From Byssothecium circinans (lineage: Eukaryota; Ascomycota; Dothideomycetes; Pleosporales; Massarinaceae), in contig ML976977.1 in assembly GCA_010015675.1 (NCBI GenBank), positions 412,218-476,217 of the forward strand: DNA of 64,000 nucleotides, written 5' to 3'. The notes under the pieces are model-generated. The model was not told the DNA's origin. It saw only the letters and a program-made list of their open reading frames with translations, and did no database searches. The translations under genes were made by a program, and so were the position numbers. Shown one piece after another: positions 34,312 to 46,400 of the stretch (positions are counted from its first letter, which is position 1; every line of letters begins with the position of its first letter).

Positions 34312-35345
34312 ATTGGTGTCGATGCATGATGATCGATTATGCCAAAAATGTTTGACGACGCCTCTCACAAATATAAGGTGAGAGTGTCGCCGAATTGTTG
34401 ACCCCGTTGTCGGACCTACAGTACCGAACAGTTCTCCACTGTTCTCCAGCCCCTTCCGGCCTAGCCTCGGCCCTTCGCCTATATAGTCCAGCCTCCTGAG
34501 CTTCACCGCTCCACACACAATTCATCCTTTTCTCTCCATGCTCTCGGTGCTCAGCTGTCCAACACCCGTACTAGGGAAAAAAGGTACGAGAGAAATGTAT
34601 TTGGGTAGTAGCTCATGTTATGTATTTACGAAGATGTGTGTAATAGAGACGACCAAACGACGATGACCATGATGGCAATGATGAACCCAAAGATGATGAT
34701 GATGATAAGCATCGAAACACCACGTCTACAAGAAAGGCTCTGCTTACGAAGACGATACCCTCTCATCGGACCACGTAAACTCATCAGTACGGAGTCTGGA
34801 CTCCTCTTCCTCCTTCACGCAGTACTCCCCGTGTACTAATGCTTCAAAATCGAGTATTCGACCATGTCATGTTGGCGCCTCTCTCTGCGCCCCCTCCCCT
34901 CCCCCCTTTTCCGAAAATTATCACACCTCTCCTTCGATACTGAATGAAAAACTGAGTGCGCTAGAAACGTGTTTTGTTCTTCCTCAAGCGATTTTCTAAA
35001 AGCATATGTTGAGAAGATGTGGTGAGAAGTTTTGATGATGACCATCATCAAAACCCCAACTCTTCACCAAGTGCCATGCAGCGGGAACTCCACCCGATCT
35101 GTTGGTTCAACGATACAAGGAACCGTTACCGCCTTTTGATGCAGACAACTCAAACTCCTATAATCTCGTCAGTTCAATCATGATGGACACATCACCTGCT
35201 GGCGACATCTCCCACAGACCATTGATAAAAACACGGGCGTAGACATCAGCATTGATATAAATACCTCTATCTCGCTCTTCTCTTTCTCTCTCACTGTTCC
35301 TTCAACCCTAAAATTCGGGATCAAAGTCTTATTCTCCAAGCCACC
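34312..35345. other. Intergenic, AT-richer, no gene seen
   Basis: Contains simple ATGATG-rich sequence near 34660-34710 and a poly-purine/pyrimidine stretch near 34880-34910. No supported gene. Confidence 0.5.
35256..35263 (+). promoter_or_regulatory. TATA-box-like element
   Basis: TATAAATA lies 83 bp before the ATG at 35346 and is followed by a CT-rich stretch (about 35265-35305). This layout fits a fungal core promoter for the following small gene. Confidence 0.4.
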
Positions 35346-35951
35346 ATGTTGCTCCGTGCTGTCCGCACTAAAAATGCCCTGGGCTTGCGAGTAATGGTTT
35401 CTGCGCGGCCTCGAACAAAGTTTGAAAAAAGGATCAAAAGCATAGAACTGCCAAAATATGCTCGTCAGAGTGCGGGATGCTTCAATATCATTTCATACAA
35501 GAGGCGAGCAAAAGAGTCAAGGGTTGCGAAACGTGTGGCGGATTTGAGACGTACAAAGCTTTACGAAGCGGACGGGGTAAGCATTGATGGTGGCTATTAT
35601 TATCGTTTTTCTTTAAAGTCGTGGGACACACGTTGTCTAAATTATATGGATAGAACGCGTGTCCTTCTCTGGGATAAAGTGTTTATCTGGGTGCGCAAAA
35701 CCTCCATACCACAAGGGTCGTTCTCCTTCCATTTGTACCCTGAGGCTAGCTACATTGATATTGATGTCATTTGCAAAAAAAAAAAAAAAGGGTCAGTTAC
35801 ACAACCTCAATGCTTCTCTGCTGTGGGCACCTGCCCTCTTCTAGGATCCTTACGAAGATGTCCTTACGGTGACTTGAGAAGTGAGGAGTTCTTTTTGCTC
35901 TGTGGAATAATATACCTATGGTTTGATGAGCGACAAGCCATAAATACGTAA
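35346..35951 (+). CDS. Uncertain small hypothetical gene
   Basis: A frame of 201 codons starts at an ATG in good context (CCACCATGT) below a TATA-like box and a CT-rich leader. The first 77 residues are strongly basic (RPRTKFEKRIKSIELPKYAR, YKRRAKESRVAKRVADLRR). After residue 77 the sequence GTAAGC at 35577 could be a splice donor, and the remaining frame looks less like protein. It also crosses a 15-A run (KKKKK). So the real product may be only the first part plus an exon I could not place. No family recognised; the region is AT-richer than its surroundings and could also be decayed sequence. Confidence 0.3.
   Translation: MLLRAVRTKNALGLRVMVSARPRTKFEKRIKSIELPKYARQSAGCFNIISYKRRAKESRVAKRVADLRRTKLYEADGVSIDGGYYYRFSLKSWDTRCLNYMDRTRVLLWDKVFIWVRKTSIPQGSFSFHLYPEASYIDIDVICKKKKKGSVTQPQCFSAVGTCPLLGSLRRCPYGDLRSEEFFLLCGIIYLWFDERQAINT
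35775..35789. repeat. Poly-A run of 15 bases
   Basis: A homopolymer of 15 A on the plus strand within the uncertain frame above; its exact length is prone to sequencing error. Confidence 0.85.
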
Positions 35952-36250
35952 AACCTTGATTTAACAGGAATAAATCGACGATAGGGATGATGAGCGTCAT
36001 TACTACATATAGTCACCCATGAGCCCTACTTACCTACTTTCTCTTGTCTCCTAGAGGAGAGAAAGTCGGCGTCTAGCTGGATATTAAACGGTAGCTAGTA
36101 TTACAGAAATAGTTCGAACAGCTCTCTCGGCGTTCTGATACCCACAATAACACAGGATCGCTTACTGCCAGCTTTTTTCAACTCCGTGAGAGCCACTCCA
36201 GCCTGCAGACCCTTTCCCGCATAACTAGAAGTCGTTGCACCAACAGTTGT

Positions 36251-37348
36251 TCACTCCAGATCCTGCAACACCTTTTCCAATTCCTCCCTTGCCCATACAG
36301 CCTCCATATTGAGCAGGCGCATCTCTTGATTGTAATCCACCTCAGAACTGCCCTCGTCCTCATCCTCCGACACTCCATTCAACTCACCGCCCTCTCCATC
36401 CAGCTCCTCATTCTCCTCTTTATCCATATCGTGATTCTCTTCCGCAGTAGCCCCAGCTCTGTCAGGATCCAACAGAGCAAGCACTTGTGTCCCCTGTGCT
36501 GCGAGATTCTCCTTCAGCGCGCTTGCCTCCCGCTTGAAGATCCGCCGCTGAGCGCCCAGTTCTCGGACCGTAGCTCGCAGGATCATGACCTCCTGTTGCA
36601 TCCGACAGTACCGTTGGTTCTCGGCTTCGGAGTATTTGTTGAGCGCATCGGTAGCTTTCCGCGAAGGAGAAACAGGAAGGGATGCGATTCGTCCAGTAGT
36701 CGTAGTGGCTCCATCCCCATCGCTGAGCATTTCCTGAGCGATTCGACGAGCTAAAGTGAAGTCACCGCCCGTCTGAGCTAGAAACTCTCTCCGAGCGGAT
36801 CTATTGGTGTTGAAGAGATGGTCGAGAGCGTCATAGACGGGCACAGTTCTCTCTGTGCGAGCGGCAACGTAATCGTTACCTTGCTCAGCTAAGACGGAGC
36901 TGTGAATGATGTTATCAGGGTCGAAGAGATCGGGTGGGAATCCTTGGGTGGGCATGTTATCGGCATAGCTGATAGGGCTGCCATTTCGCACCACTCTTTC
37001 CGAATCTGAATCTGAATCTGAATCACCAGAGTAGTAGCCCGGTGGAGGACGGACCGGAACTGCACATGAAGTCCAAACGGGTCGTCCTTGAATGTCACGG
37101 CGGCGAGGGTTCACGTTGCGTAAGAGGCCATCGCACTCGCGATTGTCCTCGTTCGGCGATATTGGCAGGTGTTTGATATGAGGTGGAGTACTAGGGGCGT
37201 GCTGCTGCACCTCTTCTTGTTCCGAACCCGAGTCGAAATCGGAGCTATCGTCAAAGTGGCCGGGAGGAGGTGGGATGGGAACGGCGCAGGAAGCCCAGCG
37301 GCGACCTCGGCGAATGTTATCGTTGCAGTTGTTCCTGTGCGGTGGCAT
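36251..37348 (-). CDS. Unassigned coiled-coil protein with a duplicated SCAVP motif
   Basis: Single exon, 365 residues, ATG start (MPPHRNNCNDNIRRGRRW). An internal duplication is clear: WASCAVPIPPPPGHF at about residues 18-32 and WTSCAVPVRPPPGYY at about 92-106. Each is preceded by an Arg-rich stretch and followed by an acidic Asp/Ser run (DDSSDFDSGSE; GDSDSDSDSE). The middle has charged helices with AQTGGDFTLARRIAQEMLSDG. A coiled coil covers about 230-295 (ENQRYCRMQQEVMILRATVRE), and the C-terminus is acidic. No signal peptide or membrane segment. I do not recognise a family. The Ser/Asp runs suggest casein kinase 2 sites. Confidence 0.7.
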   Translation of the reverse strand: MPPHRNNCNDNIRRGRRWASCAVPIPPPPGHFDDSSDFDSGSEQEEVQQHAPSTPPHIKHLPISPNEDNRECDGLLRNVNPRRRDIQGRPVWTSCAVPVRPPPGYYSGDSDSDSDSERVVRNGSPISYADNMPTQGFPPDLFDPDNIIHSSVLAEQGNDYVAARTERTVPVYDALDHLFNTNRSARREFLAQTGGDFTLARRIAQEMLSDGDGATTTTGRIASLPVSPSRKATDALNKYSEAENQRYCRMQQEVMILRATVRELGAQRRIFKREASALKENLAAQGTQVLALLDPDRAGATAEENHDMDKEENEELDGEGGELNGVSEDEDEGSSEVDYNQEMRLLNMEAVWAREELEKVLQDLE

Positions 37349-37689
37349 TTGCTCTCGTAGGCAAACTGGCAGTGAGTGGAAGGGTTGAAGATGTGTAATA
37401 ATGGATGAAGATATGTGCGTGTTGGTGGTGGAGCAGGAGGTTCAAAGTAAACGGCAGATATGGCCGTTGGCCAGGCTGCGGTCCCGTGCCGAGCGCAAAC
37501 GATGAATGAGAGCGGACGTGAACAGGCGGTGTGGAAAGTTCAGACGGAAGGGAATATGCCGAAATTATGGATATGGAGAATCAAAGTGGGTATATACAGA
37601 AATTCACCTTTATGCACCCGCGCCTTCTGCACCCATAGTATCAAGGAAGCAGCGACCCATATTGATACAACACCCGCCAACGTGACCAT
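37349..37689. other. Short intergenic gap, promoter side of the SCAVP-motif gene
   Basis: No gene or repeat seen. It also carries the 3' end region of the glucanase gene, which reads in the same direction. Confidence 0.55.
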
Positions 37690-39020
37690 TTAGCACTTGG
37701 CCAAAGCGCCCGCCTGGCCAGGGTCCTTGGGAATAGCACCAGCCTCAACAGCACACCTGTAGCACCATCGGTAGTCCTCACCTAGCTGTGCCTTCCAGCT
37801 CCAGAACACCCATCCCATCTCCTTCTCGTACGCCTGCACCTGCGCTGCCCACCACTGCTTGTAGAAGTCCTTGTTGGTGCTCGGCTTCCACTCGGCAGTC
37901 TGTTCAACCGCATCAGCAGCAGCAAGACTCCATTCACCGACGATGATGGGCTTATTTCCTCCATCTCCGAAAGTGTCTTTGCAGGAAGTGCTGAGGTAGT
38001 TCTGCTTGGTATGCGTGATGGGCGCCCACTTGAGGTAACGGTGGTCATCATAGGCAACGCCAGACTTGTCCTTGAGGACGTCCTTGGGGTTACCGGCGCC
38101 CCAGGTCTTGTCCATGTACTGGATGGTGAGTTGTTTGTCGGCGCCGATGTTGAGCTTCTTCTCGACATCCCGGATCTTGTTGTACGCGTTCACATAGTAC
38201 TCGCTCAAGAGGGTGTTGGATTTACGCTCTGGCTCGTTGAGGACTTCGATCATACCGGTCGTGCGGTAGGCGTTGTTCTTGTGAATCCGCTCTGTCATGA
38301 CTTCAAGGAACTTGTACGAACGCTCATAGTTGCGGGTGTTAAAAAAGCCTGTGGCGGTTGCATATTGACCCGTGAAGGGCTGGTTCGGCTCCTGAGCTCC
38401 AGGAGCACCATGAAGGTCGAAGATCACATACATGTTCCTCTTCGCAGCCCTAAGCATGAGAAGTCAGCACAGTTCCCTCGTGTATTCGCAATAAGCTATG
38501 AGTAAAATAATTATGCCACACGAAGGTTGGGAGTCACGTACCATTCAGCAAGCCTGTCCATCTTCGCCAGACTACCACTTGGAAATGGCTCACTGTTCTT
38601 CTCAACAGTTTCCTCGACCATCCAGTAGCCGACTGGGACACGAATGGTATTCAAACCATACTCCTTCATCTTGTTCATATCTTCCTCTGTGATCCAACTG
38701 TCCCAGTGCTTCTGGAAAGCTGCATTTCCAGCCTCCTTGCCCAGCTTGCGCATGCAATCGAACTCGGACTTAGTGCCGCCACAACCCATCTTGTTCCACG
38801 CGTCGTTGGCCATCCATGGCTCGACAACGAAAAGAGAGCCGACGTTGACACCGCGGATTTTGTTGAAGCTGGGATTAAAGCGCTTGACCGTACGTCCTTG
38901 GCCGGCGGGAATGTTTCTGACGACGGAGTTGGGCTGCTCGCCAAACATGTTGCGCTCTGAAGGCAGCCAGGCGCTGACAGAGGTAGAGAGAGCCAGCAGG
39001 CTCAAGACGGAGTACTTCAT
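37690..39020 (-). CDS. Secreted exo-1,3-beta-glucanase (GH5)
   Basis: Two exons (39020-38542, 38449-37690) give 412 residues. The start MKYSVLSLLALSTSVSA is a signal peptide; an ATG 19 codons upstream is ignored because it would bury this signal. A Kex2-like KR at 46-47 precedes FNPSFNKIRGVNVGSLF, the usual start of mature fungal Exg1-type enzymes. GH5 landmarks are LNTIRVPVGYWM, FDLHGAPGAQ, the acid/base Glu in EVLNEPE (about Glu232) and the nucleophile in IVGEWSLAAAD (about Glu332). The enzyme removes glucose from 1,3-beta-glucan ends and trims the cell wall or external glucan. The 92-bp intron restores LAEWAAKRNMYVIFDLHG. Confidence 0.94.
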
Positions 39021-40878
39021 GTTCCGTGGCTCGAAGGTGAATAGACTGACCAGATCAATAGACGAGGTATAAAGCAACTATAGTAAGGTATGTGGGCTCG
39101 AGGTTCTACGAAAGACGTCCAAATGAATGTGGGGAAGCGAATGTGCAAAATGAGCGTCGAGCTATGGAAGGAAAGAAAAAGGTAAGAATGATGGGAGGAA
39201 CCAGGCATGCGGCTGTACAAACGCTTTATACAGACAAGGTGTTGCCCTCGTAATTGGCGAACCGATACATTAAGCTTTAGAGGAGCAATAATGGTACTCC
39301 GTCAGGCAACTGACTGATCCACACCACATTTTGACCAATAAGGCAGGCAAACCGTCATCACTGTGAGCTATTCTGGACACGCTGTTCATCGGCGAATATT
39401 CTCAGCTTGTGTTTGCGGGCGAGAGACCGCACAATACCCTGCTTGCGGAAATTGGTAGGCTGTATAAGCATGTGAATGATGGTGCGGGATGTTTAAGCTC
39501 AGACAGGAGGACGAGAAGGCCCTAGTAGATAAGCGCAGGTTAAATGGAATTGACTAGGGGTAGAATAGTCCGTAGAGCTGTTTCAAGGTAGGATGCCGGG
39601 CGAGGCTGGAGTTACTAAGCTTGGTGAAACGGACTTCGACGCCTAGTTGAAGCGGCCACTGGGGCTGATGAAAACCTCATACGGCGAGTTGAAGGTGGTG
39701 AGAGGTACTCAAAGCAAGAGAAGATGTAACAGTAAAGTTCTTGGACCTGCCATAAAAATGAAGGCCATCCTTTGGTGATCCTAGTCATCATTGAGTCAAG
39801 CCTTGGTGACAGGTCCGTCAGCTGTGCGTGCACGGATTACATGATGGTTCGATACGAACACCAGCACTGTGCGGGGAATCGACAGTAGGCGGAGATTTTA
39901 TCGGGGAAGAATCATCAACTGAATGTGAGATGCATTTCCATGAGTGAGTACGGAGAGAATGTACCTGCAAGATGGAAGTGTGCTGATGATGACGTTGACG
40001 TTGACATCCGCGGGCTGCTTAAACGGCCGCTCCGTGATATAGCGCTCGAAATTGCAGAAGCGCCAGCAGACTCCGAATGGCGACAATACTAGTTAAATAC
40101 AGGAAGTTCGAAGGTGTGGACAGACGGGGGTGAAGAGGTGAGGACCATCAGCAAAGGAGATGCCGTTCAGTTGAGCGATTATGTAATCGCACCCGCAACT
40201 TCAACTCCCCACAAGTTCCCATCGCCGTCCATCCATTACCTCTGAAAAGCATCTCGAAGGATATATCTCTATCTTTTCAATATATAATATTTACATCACC
40301 AATGTCTGTCAAATCTATAAGCACGACACCCCATTGTTGACGCCTTCGACGAAGACTCATCGTCGCATGCTAGTCCTATACTCTCAGCTGCTCTGTCCTC
40401 TGGCATTCTCCATCTGGATCCACTTCCAATTCACTCTTCACTCCCCACTGCTGCGGTTGAACCGTCTCCACGCTGCGTTACGCTATCCCAGCGGCGCCCA
40501 CGTCAAACCGGCATTCGATGTCGCAATCCATCCCCACGAACACCAATTCCTCATCCCCACCCCCAACTTCCCTCCCCACACCAATAGCAAAGCTTCCAGC
40601 CCGCCTTAGCTCACTTTAGCACTTAGGTCCTGGGTGCTGGGCGCTCTTAGCCTCGGCTTTAACGAAGCTTCAAGCAAAAATGTGGAGGTCGTTGAATGTA
40701 TTCACAACGTTCTGCGCGGTGACAGCATCCCAAGGGAGCGATGGTTGCATGACAGAGAATCGTAGTGATCTGCGACATGAGCTAGGCTCCTTCTTTAAGA
40801 AACGCCGAGTGCTGCGCTAAATCCGCGAGATACTTCTCCTGTTCTACCAGTTCTCGGCTTAAAGCTTGTCTGCGAAAA
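39021..40878. other. Long divergent intergenic region between the glucanase and MFS genes
   Basis: No supported gene in 1.86 kb. A 12-codon frame (ATG 40302) follows an AT-rich TATATAATAT box at 40281 and may be an upstream frame or chance. GACGTT repeats occur near 39990-40000. Confidence 0.55.
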
Positions 40879-42659
40879 ATGGCTGGACATACGACAATGG
40901 AGAAGGATGGCATACAAGTCATACAGCCTTCCCCACAACTCCAATCGGAGACTTCCTCCGCACTTGACGAAACCTATGAAGCTTTCAAAAACAACCAAGA
41001 TGCTGAAACAGACCCAGTAGAAGCAAAGAAAGTCCTCCGGAAAATCGACAAGCGCATCGTACCCATCCTATTCTTCATCTATATGCTTCAGTATCTCGAC
41101 AAGAATGGAATAAACTACGCTAGTGCTTGGGGACTGGAAAAGGGAACGAACCTCGTAGGTGACGATTACGCATGGCTAGGTTCGTACACCGCTTGCCCAC
41201 ATCTTCATCTCATGAGCATATGCTGATGAACACAAGGCTCGATATTCTACTTCGGCTACCTCGCCGGCCAATACCCAGCAGGCTACCTCCTCCAACGGCT
41301 CCCCATTGCAAAATTCCTCGGCACCATGACCCTAGGCTGGGGCATCATTCTCATGACCACGCCGGCCTGTAAGAACTTCGCCGGAATGGCCACAAACCGC
41401 TTCCTCCTCGGCCTCCTCGAATCTACAGTCAACCCGGGCTTCGTTCTCATCATGAGCATGTGGTATACTTCTGCCGAGCAACCTCTCCGCCTCGAATCAT
41501 ACTACTGCACCAATGGTATCGCGACCATGTTTGGAGGCTTGATCGGATATGCAGTGGGTCATATCACGACTGGCTTGCCGAGGTGGATGTATGTATTCCT
41601 CATCTTTGGGGCTGCGAGTACGCTTATGGGCATTGTTACATTATTGTTCCTCCCGGACCTACCAACCACAGCCAAATTTCTCGACACGCGTCAACGCGAA
41701 ATCGCCGTGGAGCGCGTCGCAGGCAATCGACAGGGAGTCAAGAACCGGCATTTCAAAAAGTACCAAGCATGGCAGACATTGTACGATCCCAAAACATGGA
41801 TTCTGTTCGTCATGGCGACTGGCGCGCAGATTCCCAATTCCGCACTGACGAGTGTAATGTCCCCCCTCTTCACCCGGAAATCCTCCCCTCTATCCTATAA
41901 AACAACACTGACGCATTGCTCACCCCAGTTCTCCTCTATGATAATAAAATCCTTCGACTTCGACACGCTCGGTTCGCAATACCTCCAAATCCCTGGCGGC
42001 GCAGTGCAGTTCCTCTCCCTCCTCGCCGGCGGCTTCATCTGCACAAAGTACCCCAACTCGCGCTGTCTGACCATGACGGTGGCAAACACTATCTGCATCA
42101 TCGGCGCTGCCCTGCTCGTAGCGCTCCCGGCGGCCAATAAATGGGGCCGCCTTGTCGGGCTCTGGCTCTGCTATTTCCAGGGCTTGGGCTTCAGTATGAG
42201 TCTGACGATTGTGAGTAGTAATGTGGCCGGCTATACGAAAAAGCAACTCACGGGCGCCGCGCTGTTTACGGGGTATTGTGTGGGGAATATTATCGGGCCG
42301 CAGACTTTTAAGAGTAGTGAGAAGCCGGGGTACAAGAGTGCTTATATTGCGTATGTATCTTCCTATTCCCTTTTTTTTTTGGCTTGACCTCGGATAGGAT
42401 AGGTGTTGGGTTGGGATGGAATGTGGGCACGATTCTGTGAAGAGAGCTAATGCGAGTTGATAGGATGTTGATCGGATATTGCGTTAAGCTCTGCGCTGTC
42501 TTGGTCTTGTACGCGTATATGTGGAGTGTGAACAAAAAGCGCAACCGCGAGTCGGCAAGCGGTATACATCTCACCGACGAAGAAGAAAAGGCTGCGGTCG
42601 AGGCGGGTATGCATGATGTGACTGAGATCGACAACAAGGGCTTCAGATACATTCTATAA
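40879..42659 (+). CDS. MFS permease, anion:cation symporter (Dal5/allantoate permease-like) family
   Basis: Four exons (40879-41179, 41237-41853, 41929-42350, 42464-42659) give 511 residues with 12 predicted membrane segments. Family landmarks are KKVLRKIDKRIVPILFFIYM and LQYLDKNGINYASAWGL at helix 1, GYLAGQYPAGYLLQRLP, FLLGLLESTVNPGFVLIMSMWY, and a late NIIGPQTF loop. These are hallmarks of the ACS family (Dal5, Tna1, vitamin and carboxylate permeases). The substrate is unknown; allantoate, ureidosuccinate or nicotinate-like anions are typical. The second intron (41854-41928) is 75 bp, a multiple of three, without a stop, so its retention would add 25 residues in frame. Intron 1 has an unusual GTTCGT donor. 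Plasma membrane. Confidence 0.9.
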
Positions 42660-43423
42660 AAGTATGGGGCAGAACGGGAGCTGATGATGACGGAAATGGC
42701 ACATTCATAATGACGAAGGGATGATTGATTGATAGGAATAGTGATTGCACCATCTTACTGTCCAGCATACTCAAACGGTAATGATAATAATACCAACAAA
42801 CCTCCCAAGACCCACCACCGAGTCCTAGTGCACCTTTCTCCTATCCGCCCCCCCTCCTAGGCAGCCCACGAGGGGCCGAGCCGAACTCAATAAACCAAAA
42901 AAATAAAATATAATACAAAGAACCGCCCAAGATACCCCTCCGCCCGTGTATCTCACTCCAAACTCAACAGACAGCGCCATCGCTCTCTGAAAATGAGGAT
43001 ATTGAGCTAAGCAGCAGCACAGCAAATAAATACCAGTTGACCGCTGTGTGTAGTGAGAGAGAAAACATTAACTTATAAGATGTAGCTGTATATGCAGTAC
43101 ACATGGAGTTTTTGCGCTTGAGCGCCGTACTTTCTACGCCGTATGCGGGCGCCCTAGTAATGAATTGGTGGAAGAAGAAATGGAAATGAATATCCAAGGG
43201 AACAGAAATCGCAAGTAAGGGAAAATGAGGTTGAAGGAAAAATTGCGCCCCGGCAAAGGTTGATGGGATATTTTGCAGTCAAAGACATAGGGGAGAGATG
43301 CTGTGAGAGCGACAGAATGTAGATCGAAGGACAGCACGAAGCCGGGATCGATATGAAGCAGCCGTTTCGGAATGCGTCATCGTGTAAGGTGTGGTATCAT
43401 TGTCGTGCCCGTATCGGTTTCAT
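42660..43423. other. Convergent intergenic region, no gene seen
   Basis: The 3' ends of the MFS gene and of the ApsA-like gene face each other here. An AT-rich AAAAATAAAATATAATA stretch near 42897-42915 may serve polyadenylation. Confidence 0.55.
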
Positions 43424-46400
43424 TTAGAAGCCGCGAAAAGGATCGTTGGTCGATTCAGACACGAGATCTTCATAGTTGCGTGGTGGAGGTTCGTTCGTAC
43501 TCGCGCTCCACTGGCTACCCCTTCGTTTTGCCATGCGTGAAGCTGCGAAGCGCTGCTTGGGCGCAGGATCACGGCCCATCGAGTCATCGATGAAAGCTTC
43601 CATACGCACAGTACCCATGGCATCGAAGAAGTGCTGGCGGGTTGATGTGCTGGACTCAGAAGGTCGAGTGCTAGTGATCACACTGTGGGGATTGTAGACA
43701 GACGAGGGAACAGAGGGTGGCTGCATGCTGCTGCTGTACATATCGGATGATCCTGAAGAATAGAGCGATGGCACTTGTTGGTGGGAGAAGCTTCGATAGG
43801 TGGCGATGTTGGGTGGAGGTGCAGTGCCTGGTCCGGTTGAACTTCTCTTTCTGCCGTGACCGTTAGGTCCACGTGGGATGACGGGAGGGTCGGCGTAGGC
43901 TGGCAGCGGCTTTTCAGGTCGGAAGCTCGAATGCATCTCGGGCAACGGGCCACCTTGTGGCTGATATCGATGGGTGACGGGATTCGCTCTGCCCTTGGCG
44001 AGACGAACTGAGTCTCGAACGTGTGACCGACGCAAGGTAGCGCCTCTGGGTTCATGTCGTGGCAGGTCTTCTTCCGCGGGAGGAATAAGCTCGGGTATCG
44101 GTGCGCTGGAGTGTGCGAGGAAAGAGAGTGCTGTCAACCACATGTAATGGCGTTCTCGAGATACAGTGGTGAATTTGAGGGCGCGAGCCGGGGTGAGAAT
44201 AAGGATGGAGCGGTTATATAAGGCTTGCGTGCCTGCGTTTCGGGGAATGGGCGTGTTATCGGCAACGTCGAGGACAGACTGAATCGTGACTAGAGGCAAT
44301 GTCAGTGTTGATGCTACCAGGAATTGGGGTATGATACTTACGCTTACGACCACTCTTGCCTAGCAGAGCTGATCCAGTGGTTGGCTGCTTGTTGCTCCAA
44401 AGCACTGAGCGCTCATAAGGTGAAATCCAAACCCAACGTTTGTGTCGCACTCCGTTACCCGTCAGAACAGGATCATCACCCGTACGGGCAATGTCAGCGG
44501 GCGACAGTTCCTGTCCGCCAAATGCCTTCCGCTTGCGCACATATTTCCACATCCACTCTCCAACCATAGCAACAGCAATAGCGTCGACAACACTGGCCTG
44601 GTATCCGGCACTTCCGACCGAGGCATTGCCGGTATATGTGGTATTGGTCGAAAGTTGGTGCCGGTGACCCCATTTTTGTCCAGTGATCATGTCGTAGGGC
44701 AGTGGTGGAAGTGAAGGGCTTGAGGGTACATTAGGAGTACCTGGCAGAGGTGGAGATCTGCTTCGCTGTCGTGCAGGCTGCTTCTGTATGACTGCCGCTG
44801 AACGCACCTTTCTCAGGCTGTCCTGGCGTTGAGGTCTCTGGCCATATGGTCGTCGTCCCCCAGCAAGATTGTTCTGGTTACGTAGAGTCGGGCTCTGGGA
44901 CCCTTCACTCTTGCTGAATGGAAGGCCGCGGGAGCTTGAGCGCGTTGGCACCGGGAAAGGAGGCTTTGGCATGCGGTTTCTGCCGCCAACGCTTCCGATG
45001 CTTGGACTTCGTGAGCGCATATGGGTGGTAGCTCCGCTTTGTATCAGGGCAGATCTCCGGATGCTGGGCTGGCGCGTGAGCGATGTGCGGGGCGGTTTGG
45101 AGACTTTTGACGACTTCTCCATCGAAGTACGGGATGAGGCATTCCTCACCGAGTCTTCCGAAACGCGCGCGGGGGAATTCTCCTTCTCTTCTGGGACAGG
45201 AGTCGGAGGGTTATTGAACACTCGTCCATTCTTGACATTGCGTGAGGAGAGCATTGGCGTCGACCATTTACGTGCATTGTCCTCCTCGCCACTCAAGTCT
45301 GCGTTGTCTCCTTCTTCGTCCGAAGATGGTCCATCAAAACCTGCAAATAAGCTGCTTGATCGGAAGGGTCTACTGATGCTACTGTCCTTCTCGCGCGCGA
45401 GAGGACCGTTGTCGTTATTTCCAGGATAGCGGTTTTCAACCTTCTTGTTATTTTGGATCTTCTCCAGCAATGCCATTAGGTCCTGGCGGGCGGATGGGGC
45501 GGCGGTCACAGTTTCCGATGGGCGAGAATTTGGTTGGTGTGGGTCTTTTCTCTCTGCACTATTTTGACTCGACCGCTCCTGTGGAGGCTCAGGCGTGCCA
45601 GGTGCGGATCTGATCGCAGAAGGTAGCAAGTGGGGAGGTAACTTGACGGGACGCTTGTCAATTCTAATGGGTTCAGTCTGCATTCCGGTCGAGTGTACAC
45701 CGGATGTCATATCAACAGTTGTCTGTGTCGCAATGCTCTTCGTGCCCGGAGGTAGAATTGGTTCTTTGGGCGATTGAGGTGCGGAAGTAGGAGCATGGAT
45801 AGCTATAGAGGGGATTGAAATCGGTACAGGAGGAGGGGCACGCCTGGGTACGGGTTGCGACGAGGGTTCTGGCACTGGCTTTTCAATAATCGAGTCAGTT
45901 TGAGTGGAGATAGATGCGACTTGGGGCTTGAGACTAGGCGGGAGTTCGGTCTCGACTGGAGTTGAATTCACTGAGACTGCTGGAAGGCTGGGATATTCTT
46001 CGACAGTCTGTGAAGATGACGTTGTCATCGAACGGGGTACAGAAGCTGTCGCCTGGAATGACGGAGCCGAACTACTAGATGGTGCGGAGACGCGTTTTCT
46101 TCTTTGATTTGCCTCGACCTCAGATCCTGGTGACATCGCCTCAGGAGGTTTAGCAATCGCAGGTGTCTGTGGTCGCACTGGCGACTGTGGTGGTGATGGT
46201 TGTACACCAGTATCAACATATTTCGGGTTATTTTCGAGTGGTTCGGGCGGAGGAGGAGGAAACACCAGCGTCAACTGTTGAGGAGGGACACTGGTGGATG
46301 ATCGCATTGTGGTGTACGCCGGCTTGATCGGTTCCACGTCCATTGCCGCGGGCAGGCTGTCCCTGTTAACTTGCTGATTCTCAAAGCTGAGCCCTAGGAC

